64,000 nt of DNA, taken from Rhexocercosporidium sp. MPI-PUGE-AT-0058. Lineage: Eukaryota; Ascomycota; Leotiomycetes; Helotiales. Location of the stretch: NCBI GenBank assembly GCA_020746875.1, contig JAGTJL010000008.1:682001-746000 (forward strand). Reading direction: 5' to 3'. Positions 46,564-57,909 of this stretch are shown here, piece by piece (position 1 is the first letter of the stretch; every line of letters begins with the position of its first letter). Made by a program: the position numbers and the translations under genes. Below the pieces are notes generated by a model. The model saw only the letters and a list, made by a program, of their open reading frames with translations. It ran no database searches and had not been told where the DNA came from.

Positions 46564-48664
46564 ATAGATCTACTTCTGCCATGAGTATGCACATATAAGC
46601 TCAGTGCTTGCAGGCGTTGCTCCCTACCTTATGAGGATAATTTCTGGGAGAATCTGTCAGCGGCCTCCCGAGTATAATGCTGTAATTCACCTTACTTATC
46701 ATTACTTCAACACTTGGGGCACACTCTACTATGGACGTTGCTCGTTCCGAAAGAATGATTATCCGTGATCCCTCCGCAGGCGGAAGTGCTAGCAGCGGGA
46801 TATGGAACAACAGTTCCACTCTTAATAACATGTTTCGGGCTTGCAGTGCAATTCTTCCATTTACGCATATAGACTTGCCGTTCACACATGCTTGCAAGTT
46901 TTGACAGGTTATTCCTGACGCTTGATCTGAAAGATGAGCGGGTTGGTCTTATATTGGAGCAGATTGATGGAGGGCCTCTCAACGTGGATAATACAGCACT
47001 CTTGTTCTAGTTGGAAGGTGGTGTGGTGTCTCTGCAAGTCACTTAATTCAGGAGCACAACCACCACGCGCATTGGTACAACAAATTTTGACAGGACCTTA
47101 TCGATGAAGGAGGGGTCGTGTTCGCAAGGGTGCCGGATAAAGGGAAAAACGGTGTCCGAGAGAAGCAGGAGTAGTTAGGAGTGCACTGGACTGCGACACC
47201 CAGATGACGTGACAACGACGGCGAGCGCAGCGGTATGCACGATGAGGGAGGCAACCGTATTACAGTAGGATACACGATAAGTTATGTTGCACAGTTGCTA
47301 ACGAATTCCAGGATGACCTTATCGGTGACGGAGCCCGTAAGGTCCGAAGGTTTGTCGAGACGAGCACGATATCAGCACCCAAGAGAACGAAAACCAACGA
47401 AGATTAACATTAACTCTATTGTATAGCAAAAAAGTCTCGAAGCCAGCCTGGACTTGCCTTAACGACGATTAGTCTATCAAATCTATTCCAACACTGTACA
47501 GTAGTCGCCCCCGTTGGCTAATATATGTGCGCCACTAGAGCTCTCTATGGTTCCGGCTCAAACTTATCTTTAGTACTCTGTATTCTGCTAGCCTGTATCA
47601 ACAAGTCACTCGCTAGCTTAGTAGTATTGTTTATCCGTGCTATCTTATTAGTTAGCTCTGGCGCCTCAAGTTCTGTACTCTTGCGCATTCGCCTACGCCT
47701 CGCAAGAGTGCTAGAAGTACGGAAGTGTAAATAAACCAAAGTGAGGATTATCATGGTGTCAATTTCCCTATCCTAGTCATAGAAAATGAATTCAATGCAA
47801 CGGAGAGGTTTCTATAGGGTTTTCAGTAGTTGAAAATATATTTCAGTATTGACCTATGGTAACTAAACATGAATGATCCCAGAAGTTCCTTCCGCCGTAT
47901 AACACGTAGCCGAAAAGAAATTGCTGCGTAGATTAAGTCGCCTTTACACATGGAAGAAACCACGGGGAGAAGAGGCTGAAGAGCTTATGTCATGAAAGTA
48001 GATGTAGACTTTTAATAACTACGATATAACTTAAGTTGCTATAGTCTGATAAGGATAGGGGCCTCGTATCAAACGTCTATCAGTGAAAGTTGTACCAGAG
48101 TACCGGCTTCCTACCCTGAATCTGGCCGGCCCTAATGGCCAACCGGTTATTCATTGTGTCTCATTGTAATCATATGCTGTCTGGATATCTGCTTCAGGTC
48201 GGGTATCGCCTTCGCTGACTTTCTTGGGTCTTCCATTTGAACACCGTCCAATTCCATAATAGCATCGTGAACATTCAGAACGATATTAGAGTCCCGAGAA
48301 CAGACTTCATACACATCTGGGTAGTGCTCATAATTTTGATGCGATTCAGAGAAATTAACTTATCATTCTAGGAACGAAGAGCGCCATGTATCGAACAAGG
48401 CATAAGCGTGACGTATGCTGATGCTAATGGATTGCGATACAACTCTACGAGAGCAATCCCATCTAGAGTGGGATTTGGACTATATTGGAACGGTAATCGT
48501 TCATCCTTTCGACAATATCTTATATTATAAAGAATAATAATTATTATTATTAATTCCGTCTAAAGCGCCCGAGGTAAATTAGCGGAGAGGCGTATTTCAA
48601 TTAATTTATTAATTATTTCTTTGCTTACGCGCTTAGCTTTTTTATTAGGTTAATATATATATAT
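46564..48664. other. Gene-poor transition into AT-rich repeat block
   Basis: About 2.1 kb. Frames at 47525-47754 on both strands are short; the minus one (MRKSTELEAPELTNK) is Lys/Arg/Glu-rich and might be a transposon scrap. From about 48520 the composition drops sharply in GC, marking the edge of the repeat island. Confidence 0.5.
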
Positions 48665-48669
48665 GAGGG

Positions 48670-48865
48670 TATCGTGCAACATACCTTGAGGCTCCACAGA
48701 GGCGAATATTAGGTCAATTGAAGGCTGCGCAGTTGCGTATATAACTGTTATTATATTATTACATATGGCGCATTCAAGCTCCCTGAATAAAGGAGCTTAC
48801 TAGCGCCATAGTTTTGGTAATCTTAATTAGGCTCGCTTAGCCAACTAACTATAACCTGCACGATA
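48670..48865 (-). repeat. Left LTR of copia copy 1 (3' LTR in element sense)
   Basis: 196 bp. The ends form an inverted repeat: TATCGTGCA at the left and TGCACGATA at the right, ancestrally TGTCGTGCA...TGCACGACA (TG...CA ends). Compared with the right LTR I count about 26 differences, all transitions. Confidence 0.92.
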
Positions 48866-48873
48866 TACCCCCT

Positions 48874-48900
48874 CGCTAAAGATAATACGTAGCTTTAGCG
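48874..48900. repeat. Perfect hairpin next to LTR (copy 1)
   Basis: CGCTAAAG and its exact complement CTTTAGCG separated by an 11-base loop. The same 27 bases occur in copy 2 at 60159-60185. Confidence 0.8.
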
Positions 48901-49008
48901 AAGTAAACAAATATATAATAAACATAATAGATAATAATAAAACGACAAATAATAAGAAAAAGTAATAATTAATAATTAAAGCAAATATACTCAACGTATA
49001 AGCGAGAG

Positions 49009-49017
49009 TATATAAAC
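49009..49017 (+). promoter_or_regulatory. TATA-like box of the antisense gene (copy 1)
   Basis: TATATAAAC about 58 bp before the presumed (mutated) start codon at 49067; the corresponding site in copy 2 reads TATATAAATA. Confidence 0.5.
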
Positions 49018-49066
49018 AGCTCCTCTTCTCTTATAACTTCCTTTTATAAGCATATTAAATTCAAAA

Positions 49067-49904
49067 ATAAGTCGTATCTCTGCCGCTAAACTAACCGCCC
49101 GTACTTCCCGCCTCTCTAATCTCGCTGCTACTCGCGTAGCTAAAAAAAATATATTTCTTTTTATCTTTTATATCTTTAAGTTTAATTTCCGACGTTATTT
49201 AAATCAAAAGATCGAGAGATTAAATAAATTAAAATATACTAATTAATTATAATAGCCTGCCGCCGCCCCTCGCCCTCCCCCTTGCCGTCGCCCTCGCACT
49301 CCTTCTCCTGCGCCCCCTTCTGCCGCCCTTGCCACTCCCGCCCGCCGGCGTGCTAAAGCAAGTGCTGATAAGGAGGTCCCTTACTCGGCATGCGTTAAAG
49401 CTGCCTTAAAAGGTAATCTTCTTATTAATATCTATTAAAATACTACTAGTTCGGCTCGGTGCTTTCGGTGCTATAGCCAGAATTATAATTATATTAATCT
49501 TATTAGGCCTGTTATCGCGGTAGCTTTTGCCGCTTTTATAAAAAAGAAGCGTAATGCTTCTCGTACTCGCGTAAGTTTAGCTTTAATTTTTATATTTTAA
49601 AATTAGCTAATTTTAAATAATAATTAAGAAACCTTTAAGCTTCGGTCCGTAATATTCTTACTGCGCTTAATATATTCATCTTATTCTTATAAATAGCTTT
49701 AAAGAATCTGACTTTAATTATTTAATTACTATTGCCGCCCCTGCCCCGGCCCCCGCCTCCGTCGTCCTTGCTCCCGCCCTCCGCTTAATCCTCCTACCTG
49801 CTCAGGTTAATACTAGTACTAGTATTATTACTAATAATATAGCCGCCCGCCGCCGCCGCATTAAGGAGTTGCTAATAAAGCTAGTAGATTTATTAGTAAT
49901 TTAA
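49067..49904 (+). pseudogene. Antisense intron-containing gene inside copia copy 1, RIP-degraded
   Basis: Plus-strand counterpart of the gene described in copy 2 (60350-61219), with the same order. It has a start codon mutated to ATA, a basic Ala/Arg-rich first exon, an intron ending GTAATAG-like, and then a GC-rich Pro/Ala/Arg exon (49257-49352). A Cys-x2-Cys near 49400 and a second Cys-x2-Cys (RCFRC, 49450-49465) follow, with a GTAAGT donor near 49571 and a second GC-rich exon at 49732-49798. It ends in an ARRRRIKELL helix with stop at 49902. This copy keeps the Arg before the second Cys pair, where copy 2 has a stop. It runs opposite to pol. Function unknown. Confidence 0.6.
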
Positions 49905-50989
49905 TTCGCGACTTAATAGCGGCTTAAGAACGTGCTCTTTCAGAGTTATAATTTATTATTTTATAAGTAACTTAAGAATAGGCCTTTTTATACTTGCTTG
50001 CGTTAATTTAATTATAACTTCGGCCGGAATAGAATTCTTGCTTTTTAATAATTTAAAAAGAAATATACTTTACGTAATTATATTAATTTAAAAAGTATTT
50101 TAAAATACAAAAGAAAATAAAAGAATATATTTATAATAAGATATAAGCTTTAATTAAGCTTCTTTACCGACGCTTTAGCGTCTTATAGATTAAGTAATAT
50201 AATAAAAGTCTTAAACTTCTATTATAAAAAGTTTTTAGTAAAGCTATTAGCGTATATTTCGCTTATAAGTAAATTTATAACTTTAAAACTTCCTTTTTAA
50301 TATTCTTAACGTAATTATATATTTTAAATATTAACGTGCTTAAGCTTAATTAATATACGCTAGTTCTTTCTAATTATAAGCTTAATCGTTTATTAATTAT
50401 TACAAAAGATATTCCAAGAGCACTTTATATTAAAGTATATCTCTATAAAAAGCTTTTATAATATTATAATTATTTTTACAGTTCGCTTTACCTTTAAGAG
50501 CTCAGCTTCAGTTATCGAAGTAATAATTATATTTTATTTAATTATTATTTATAATATAATACCTCCGAACAAAATAATAATAAGCTCTTATAAAGAACGC
50601 TTAGTTTCTAAATTATTTACGAAAGAAACATTAGAGATTATCATAAGCTGCGTTTCGCTTTCTTAACGATTATAAATAATACTTAAGAAGCGTATTCTAA
50701 AGAAATAACGTATAATTTAATTTATAATTTATAAATGCTTTTAACTCGGATTCGTTAAGAAATACAATAATTATAAAGTTATAAAAGCTATATTTAATCT
50801 AAGTATAATAATTAAATATAATACGGAACCGACCTTCTCTTAATACTCTTTAATTTAATCTGCAATTGCCTTAATAGTATTCTTAATTAAGTCGTAATAT
50901 AATAAAAGAATACTCGAGTAATTACTATTTATTAAATTAAATTTTTAAGCTATCTTCTTTATATACGTATTATAAATAAGCGTAATTAT

Positions 50990-51200
50990 TTTCGCATATT
51001 TATTACGTATAATTCGCACTCCTAAAAACTATTCTATATCTTTTATTATAATAAGTTTGTAGGCGTTATTTAAGCCATCGATAATTTTAATTACTATAAA
51101 AAGGTTTAAATTATAATATAATACTTATATATTATCTACGTAAAAAGCTATAAATATTATTTACTTGTTGTTTGTAAAGATATAAAGCTCTTTTATAAAT
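50990..51200 (-). pseudogene. Copia reverse transcriptase core (copy 1)
   Basis: On the minus strand FYVDN (51142-51131) replaces the active-site YVDD; the codon change is a CpA-to-TpA change on the plus strand. IIDGLNNAYKL and FLGVRIIR follow, with a stop where Trp precedes FLG in copia elements. Inactive. Confidence 0.85.
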
Positions 51201-54200
51201 AATACGAGATTAAAGCTTTTAAATATAATTAAGAAATCGCTATATTATAAAGCTAAAAAGTCGCGGAAGCTATATAAGACTCTATCGATCTCCATAATTA
51301 TACCGAGCTATTTAAAACCGTCGAGGAGATAGCAGTAAACAAGTGCATTTCGTTCGTCTCGTTTTATATTAATAAACGCATTTACGATATTATATTATTT
51401 AATTTTTAAGTTAAATTATATTATTATAGCTATTATAACGCGGAAAGACTTTACTACTAGCGTAAAAGCGTATATAAAAAATATTATAATATCTTCTTAT
51501 AAATTACTTTTAATAACGACTCGCGATTTAATACGCATAAGCTATCCTATTAAGTTAACTTTATAAGTAAATATCTATTTTAATAATATAAGCGTTATCT
51601 TCACATTTACTTTTAATATAATATACTAGTATTTCTTAGCCTAGAGATTCTTTATTTCTTTGCGCGCGTTCTCCTTAAAATATTCTCTTTATAAGTATTA
51701 TTTTAAATCCTTTTAATATTTTAATACTTGTAAGAGCTTTACTTAATATAATTATATTAATTCAGAGCTTATAATTACTTATACTCTAATCGATTCGCTA
51801 TTAATTATAATTATAAATATAATATATATAATTTCGTAATCTTTTTTATTTTCACGCGTTATCTTATTATTCTAGAATATCGTAATAAAAGATACGATAT
51901 ACGTATAATTCTTATTTATTTAATTTATAAATTCGGCGTTTAGAAGCTTTTTTATCGTAAAAGAATATATTTTTAGCTTTCTTTTAAATCGTTTATTCAA
52001 TTATATTACTTTTTTTGCTTAACGTCTCTGCTGAGCTCGAGTGATAAAGCGTAATTAATTTTAGTTTAATACTTAAAGTACTTCGTCGAGGGTCTCTTAA
52101 ATTATATTATCTTTTAAAAGATATTATAATAATATATCCGACGGTATATTTTTCAAAAAGAGTTATTAATCTCTTTCAAGCTCGCTGTAATCTTCTTTTA
52201 ATAAAGTATTTTCGTGCTTCAGAGTATTTCCTGAGCTTACATTAATTACTTTAGTTTAGCGCAGTAATTGATTTTAGCTATTTTATAATTTATTCTAAAT
52301 TATAATTTAAGATATTAAGTTATACGTATCCTTAATCTAAAGTAATTATTTCTTACTTATAATACTTCTTTTAAGCTCGAAATGTTCGTTTCGTTATATC
52401 TGACTTCGAGTCTATTTTAATATACTTAAGTTTTTTAATATTATTAGAATATTTATATTATTATTATTAAGTTTTATATTGTCTTCTAACGTATTAACTC
52501 GTAAATCTAAAAAAACTAGCTTATTCTAATGCTCTTATGGAACAAGTAGTCCCGCCTCTTTTAAAATTATAAGCTTTATAATTACGTATAAAATTATTTT
52601 CTTAAAAACTTCGTCGACTTCTATTAAATTAAATAAAAGCTCGTTTAATTTAATATTATTTTTAACTTATATATATTCGTCTTTTACGTATTCGATAGCT
52701 AACTCGGCGTCCTAAGCGGCTTCAGGCTCTATAAATATATTAACGACTTATTTAAGTATTAATAATAATTAGCCGACTACCTCTTTCTTGTTATAGAATT
52801 ATACTTTATTAAAAACAACGTTTCGGGTACGTATTATATGCTTTAATTAAAGTATTCAGATCTTATATATATTAATTACGTAATAGCTAATTAAATATTT
52901 AATATACCTCTTAAAATTAACCTTAAAGCCTTTTTTATTACGGAAAGCTTATCGGTTTTTAATTATCGCGTAAGCTTTAGCGCTATACGTAAAGATATTA
53001 TTCTAATTAGGCCTCAAATCGACTAGCAATCTCTTTATTATTTTTAAGTCGTATTATCGAAAATATTATTTAAATCATATCTTTAGTATTTCGTTTAGTA
53101 ATTATATAACTCTTTTAATAAGTAATAATATATTATAAAAATACGCAGCTATTAAAACAGCTTCCGGCTATAATTTAAATAATAAATTAATACTTATTAT
53201 TATTTTTAAGACTTTAGTAATAAGCTCTCCGCCAGCTTTTTTTATACTTCTATTCGGCTTATACGTATAAACCGGAATAAGCTCTAGTTTTATATTATTA
53301 TTTAATACTTATTAATCGTACTTTATCTAGTATTTTATACTGATTACCGACGTATTATTATTAGACTTAATTTTATATATAATAAAGCCGTATTAGCGTT
53401 TAATTTATATCTTAAACGTCTTAAGCACGCTTATAATAAAGTCTTAAGATTTATTAATAAGCGTGAATGCAAAGAGCTTTCTATTATATTCGTTTTTAAT
53501 TAATAATAATTAATATATCTTATTATAACTTATAAAATAATTAAATAAGTCTTATGCGATTCTAAAGAAAAGTCTCGGGGACTTATTATTTAACTCTTTG
53601 CGCGATAGCTATTAACTTAAGTATATTATAGTATAACTTTCGCATTTTATACGCGTGATTCCATCGATTTGAATATTATATGTATACTTTACTAGAACTT
53701 CTAGAGCTATTTTACCGAAATAGCCGGCGCGTAAGTATTATATCTGTATTATATCGCTCCGGGGTCGTAAGAAATTACATATTAATTAAAAAGTATACTT
53801 CTTAAGAAAATATAATTATTTACTAATTATTAAATATATTATTATAGCAAGAAATCTACGAGCTTTTATAAAAGCATATAATTATAAAAAGCGCGAGCAA
53901 TTATTAATAAGCTTATATTTAAATATTATAAAATTCTACTTACGCTGTAAATTTCTTATTATATAATTATCTTCAGTATTACTTATTCGTAAAGTCGTAT
54001 TAATATTATTATATTATACCCCCGACTGTGCGAAGAGGCTCTCAGAAATAATATTAACGTTAAATCCTTTTATAATAGCTACGTTATTTAATATTAAATT
54101 CCGAGTATATAATCTTTTAGGATTATATAAAGCGTTTTCGAAGATGCGTATATCTTTATTAATAATTAACAAACTTAAAGTGCTAGTATTAATTATATCT

Positions 54201-55911
54201 CCCGTAATACGTTTAAAATTACCGGGAACGAATTTATTAATATTATTAATTAAATAAGTAATATCGCAATTATTAATAAGAATATTATTTAATAGAAAGT
54301 GGCGTTAGAACTTCATAATAATATAAATGCCAGAACCTAAAGTACTATCGCAGAGTATATCGTCGAGGAGCTTTAAGTCGATTACAGCTGTATTAATATT
54401 TAAACTATCCTATAAAGCTTTATTTTTACTTTTATTATTTATAAATGCAACGGTATTAATTGATTTAGTATTTATAATAAATTTAGAATTATTATTATAA
54501 TTAATTCCGGTGATTTTAGCAATTATTATATACTTTTATCTTTCTTTAATTATAATTATCTTAAGCTCTTTAAAATCTATAATTTCTAACTTCTTATAAG
54601 TTGCTAATACTTTATTAGCATTTAATATATATTTTATACTTTCAAAAGTCGTTCCGTTAATTATATAATATAATCTCTAATACTTAAGCGGCTTAAAGAA
54701 ATACTTATTATTTATGCCGCACGAGCATAAATTATTTTAGCCTCGAGAGCGAGATTTATTAAAGCTTGTATCCGACGTATTAATATTAATTCTTTTAAAA
54801 GTTAAATATTAACTGCCTTCTCTTTCTTAACGCTTAAGCTTCTTAAATATAATATATTCTTAGTTTATGCTAAAGAGCACTTATATATAATTATTAAAAA
54901 TAAACTCATATTCTTTTTTAAATTAATTATCGCGTATAATCGTATTAAAGATAAGATTTACTTAATTTAAATATATATAAGCTCTTATCGCACGTAATTA
55001 TTTCTTTAAAGCTATAATACTTTTAACGTTAAGTATATCGTACGCTTTAATATTCTTATAAGCTTTTAAAAAATCTCTTATTTATTAATTAACGTTAACT
55101 TTTCTTTCGTATACTTCTTTCAAAACCTTCTCGTATTCCGTAATTATAATAATAAAAACCGACGATTTTAATAATATTATATCGCGCTAAAGTATATTAA
55201 TTAACAATTATATATTTAATTCGCTTTTACCAGCTAGTTCCTTAATCGCAGAGTCTAAGAGCGAATCGTCTACCGTTTCGAAGAGCTAATTATATAAAGC
55301 TATATACATATTATTTTAACTCGTTTATTCAGCTAGCGTATATTAATACTCTTTAGCTTATATTATATAAATTTATTATATTTCTACAATTATTGAGTAG
55401 AAAAGTAGACTAGCTTCTTTTAAACTTATTCCTTTTATTAAAGTATTTTTATTAAATAACTCAAGCGTTAAAAACAACTATAAGTTTATTACTTTCTAAG
55501 CTATAATATTAACGTAATACTAATCCAATTATATCTTTACCACTTATTAAGCGATATTCTCAAGCGTTAAAGCCTTTAATCGGAGTTCTAGAATATAACT
55601 TATTATAAAAGCTATAAAGTTTATTATATCTGATGCATTTATAAACGCAATATAGAAATTCAATCGCAGGTATTATATCGCCTAATCCTTCCGTGCTTTT
55701 AAAATATAATCCGCAAGTAATTTTAAGAATAATATTATTTATTTAAAGTATACTAATAATACAACGTCAAAAATATTTAATAGTTTAAGAGTTATCGACG
55801 AGTTTAAAAAGTTACGATAGCTTCTAAATAATAATATAAAATACTTTTATAAAGCCACGTCGGCGTGTATATATAACTGGAAAGCTTTTTACAGCTTACG
55901 GAGCTTATAAT

Positions 55912-56107
55912 TATCGTATAATATACCTTAAAGCTCCACAGAAGCGAATATTAAGTTAATTAAAAGCTACGCAGTTACGTATATAACTATTATTATATTA
56001 TTACATATAACGCATTCAAGCTCCCTGAATAAAGGAGCTTACTGGCGCCATGGTTTTAATAGTCTTGATTGGGCTCGCTTAGCTAACCAACCATAACCTG
56101 CACGACA
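55912..56107 (-). repeat. Right LTR of copia copy 1 (5' LTR in element sense)
   Basis: 196 bp, same length as the left LTR. The left half is the more mutated one (for example TTAAAG against TTGAGG); the right half is the less mutated one and ends in intact CACGACA. Confidence 0.92.
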
Positions 56108-56112
56108 GAGGG

Positions 56113-56806
56113 GGTAGATTTAATATTAATATTATTCTTTTTATATTACTTTTTATATTTAGTTAATTTATTAATTTCTATAATTAAAGTATTATTATTT
56201 TAGCGTATTTTGTAAATCGAGAGCCCGAATTAACGTCTTATTTACGCCTTAAACGGTTTAAGAGTATTTAAGACAGTAATTAATCTTTTAATTTTTAAAA
56301 GCCGCTTGTAAAATTTCTTATTATATTTGTCTTTAATTAATAAAAGCCAGCTATCCCCGTTAAATTTTATTAAAAAGTCGAATGGATTGGCTTAAAAGAG
56401 ACTAGCTTACTTTAAAAGAAGCTAGTATAGCTTTCTCGACAAGCGTTTAAACGAAAGCAGCGAAATAACCGGTCCGAGTCCGGTTAATTGTTTCGATCGG
56501 GAAGTGTTGCGTGTTATAACTGATATTATTGGCCACTTTAGCGAATTGCTACCATGTGAGAATAGGCGAGCCAATTAGAATAAGGAAGCGCAATAAGTGA
56601 GAATACGTAATTAAAAAGAGAGAATTACTTGCTTGCTTCCTTAAAGAGCTAGAAGAGCTCTTCAGTAGTTATATACAAAATAATAGCTTTTCTAAAAGCT
56701 TTTACGACTACGTAACTGATTACGTAGCTTATACGAGCTACGTAATTGAATACGAGTGTAATTTCCCGGAATACGAAGGTAATTTCTGGGCCGCGTAAGC
56801 AGTGGA
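56113..56806. other. Remnant of an older repeat into which copia inserted
   Basis: AT-rich to about 56450, continuing the composition left of copy 1, then more balanced sequence with inverted words (CTACGTAA, GATTACGTAG) at 56700-56760. No gene seen. Confidence 0.5.
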
Positions 56807-57416
56807 CAGTGTGTTGACAAACTACTCAACTACTTGAGTACTACTCTAGAGTAGTTGAGTTGAGTAGAGTTGAGTAGAGTAGTTGATTTTTAAACTACTC
56901 ATAAGTAGAATTAGAGTAGCTATTTTGACTACTCATGAGTAGTTGATTAGTAAGCAAGTATTAGTAGTAATAAAAATAATAAATAAATCCTGAGTTATAT
57001 TAGGACTAGCTTCCTTTTGCTCTCTAATAGTTTCTTTTGTAAAAAATACCTCAACTTTTAAGAGAAATAATAAGAGCCCTTAGCTCTTCTTTCTTCAAAG
57101 TATATATAAAGAAACTCTTCGAATATAATTAAGTAATATAAATTAAATTAGCTTATTTAATAAGTTATTAGAGATATTCTACGTAGAATAAAAGAACCTC
57201 AAAGGTTCTATAATAAGCCGTAGCTAAGCTACTTTCGGTAATGCTTCCGTTATCTAAGCCTAATTCGGCTGGTTTAAAGTCACATGACTACTACTCAAGT
57301 AGTACTTGAGTACTACTCTAGAGTAGTTGAGTAGAGTAGAGTAGTAGGTAATACAGAGTTGAGTTGAGTAGAGTAGTGCCTACTACTCTACTCAACTCAA
57401 CTCAGTCAACACACTG
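56807..57416. mobile_element. hAT-like MITE, 610 bp
   Basis: Perfect 12-bp terminal inverted repeats, CAGTGTGTTGAC at the left end and GTCAACACACTG at the right, flanked by the 8-bp direct repeat GCAGTGGA (56799-56806 and 57417-57424). An 8-bp duplication and CAG-type ends are hallmarks of the hAT superfamily. Both subterminal regions are packed with ACTACTC/GAGTAG words, including the palindrome TACTCTAGAGTA near 56845 and near 57315. There is no transposase frame, so it depends on an autonomous element elsewhere. Confidence 0.88.
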
Positions 57417-57424
57417 GCAGTGGA

Positions 57425-57909
57425 AACTCCTTCGGCTATTTTAGGGTAGAATCGGCACGAGTTACCGAAGTCAAATCCAACATCTTGAAGTTCGAAGCCC
57501 TTGAAGTCCAGGAACGTGATTTTGGCATTCAACAAGGAACATGTCATCTCTGCACCGTGATCCGGTTAGCTTAAGGCAGTATCGATGTAGATAACATTCG
57601 GACATATTGCAAAGATGAGTCGGAAGTGGTTCCAGCAAAGGTGGGAGGGATCGAGAGTAAGTAAACAAAAGCAATGGATCAGCAGCCATGGTCGGTGGAG
57701 GATCCAGAAACCACTTACATGTTGGACCATTCAGTGTTCTAAGATGGTCAAGTCTGGATTCAATAGCAGCTTAGAATTTTGGAGTCAAACCTGTTTAGGG
57801 ACAATGAGGACAGAGCCTCGACTACTTCATGAAGCATAAATTAAATTCCGACTCTCTGAACCATTAATCAGATCAATGGCGCCTCAAGCAAAACCAAATA
57901 GTATTCTTT
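57425..57909. other. 3' flank of the transcription factor gene
   Basis: 485 bp of balanced composition between the MITE and the gene's stop codon. Nothing else seen. Confidence 0.6.

Larger units (their letters stand above)
48670..56107 (-). mobile_element. Ty1/copia LTR retrotransposon, complete but RIP-degraded
   Basis: 7438 bp bounded by two 196-bp LTRs in direct orientation, flanked by GAGGG on both sides (48665-48669 and 56108-56112), a 5-bp target duplication. Reading the minus strand, the reverse transcriptase core appears near 51142 as FYVDN with a downstream FLGVRIIR near 51029, the copia pattern. A purine tract (GCGAGGGGG) abuts the left LTR, as expected for the 3' polypurine tract of a minus-strand element. 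Every frame of pol is full of stops, most of them TAG or TAA where TGG, CAG or CAA would be expected. The element cannot move itself. It sits in an older AT-rich block. Confidence 0.9.

Noticed and set aside
47525..47754. Pair of overlapping 69-codon frames as a gene or transposon ORF
   Set aside because: Too short, overlapping on opposite strands, and without a second copy in the window; possible transposon scrap only.
48870..55911. Novel AT-rich gene or centromere-like DNA
   Set aside because: LTRs, target duplication, a copia RT core and transition-only differences between copies explain the AT-richness as RIP of a retrotransposon.
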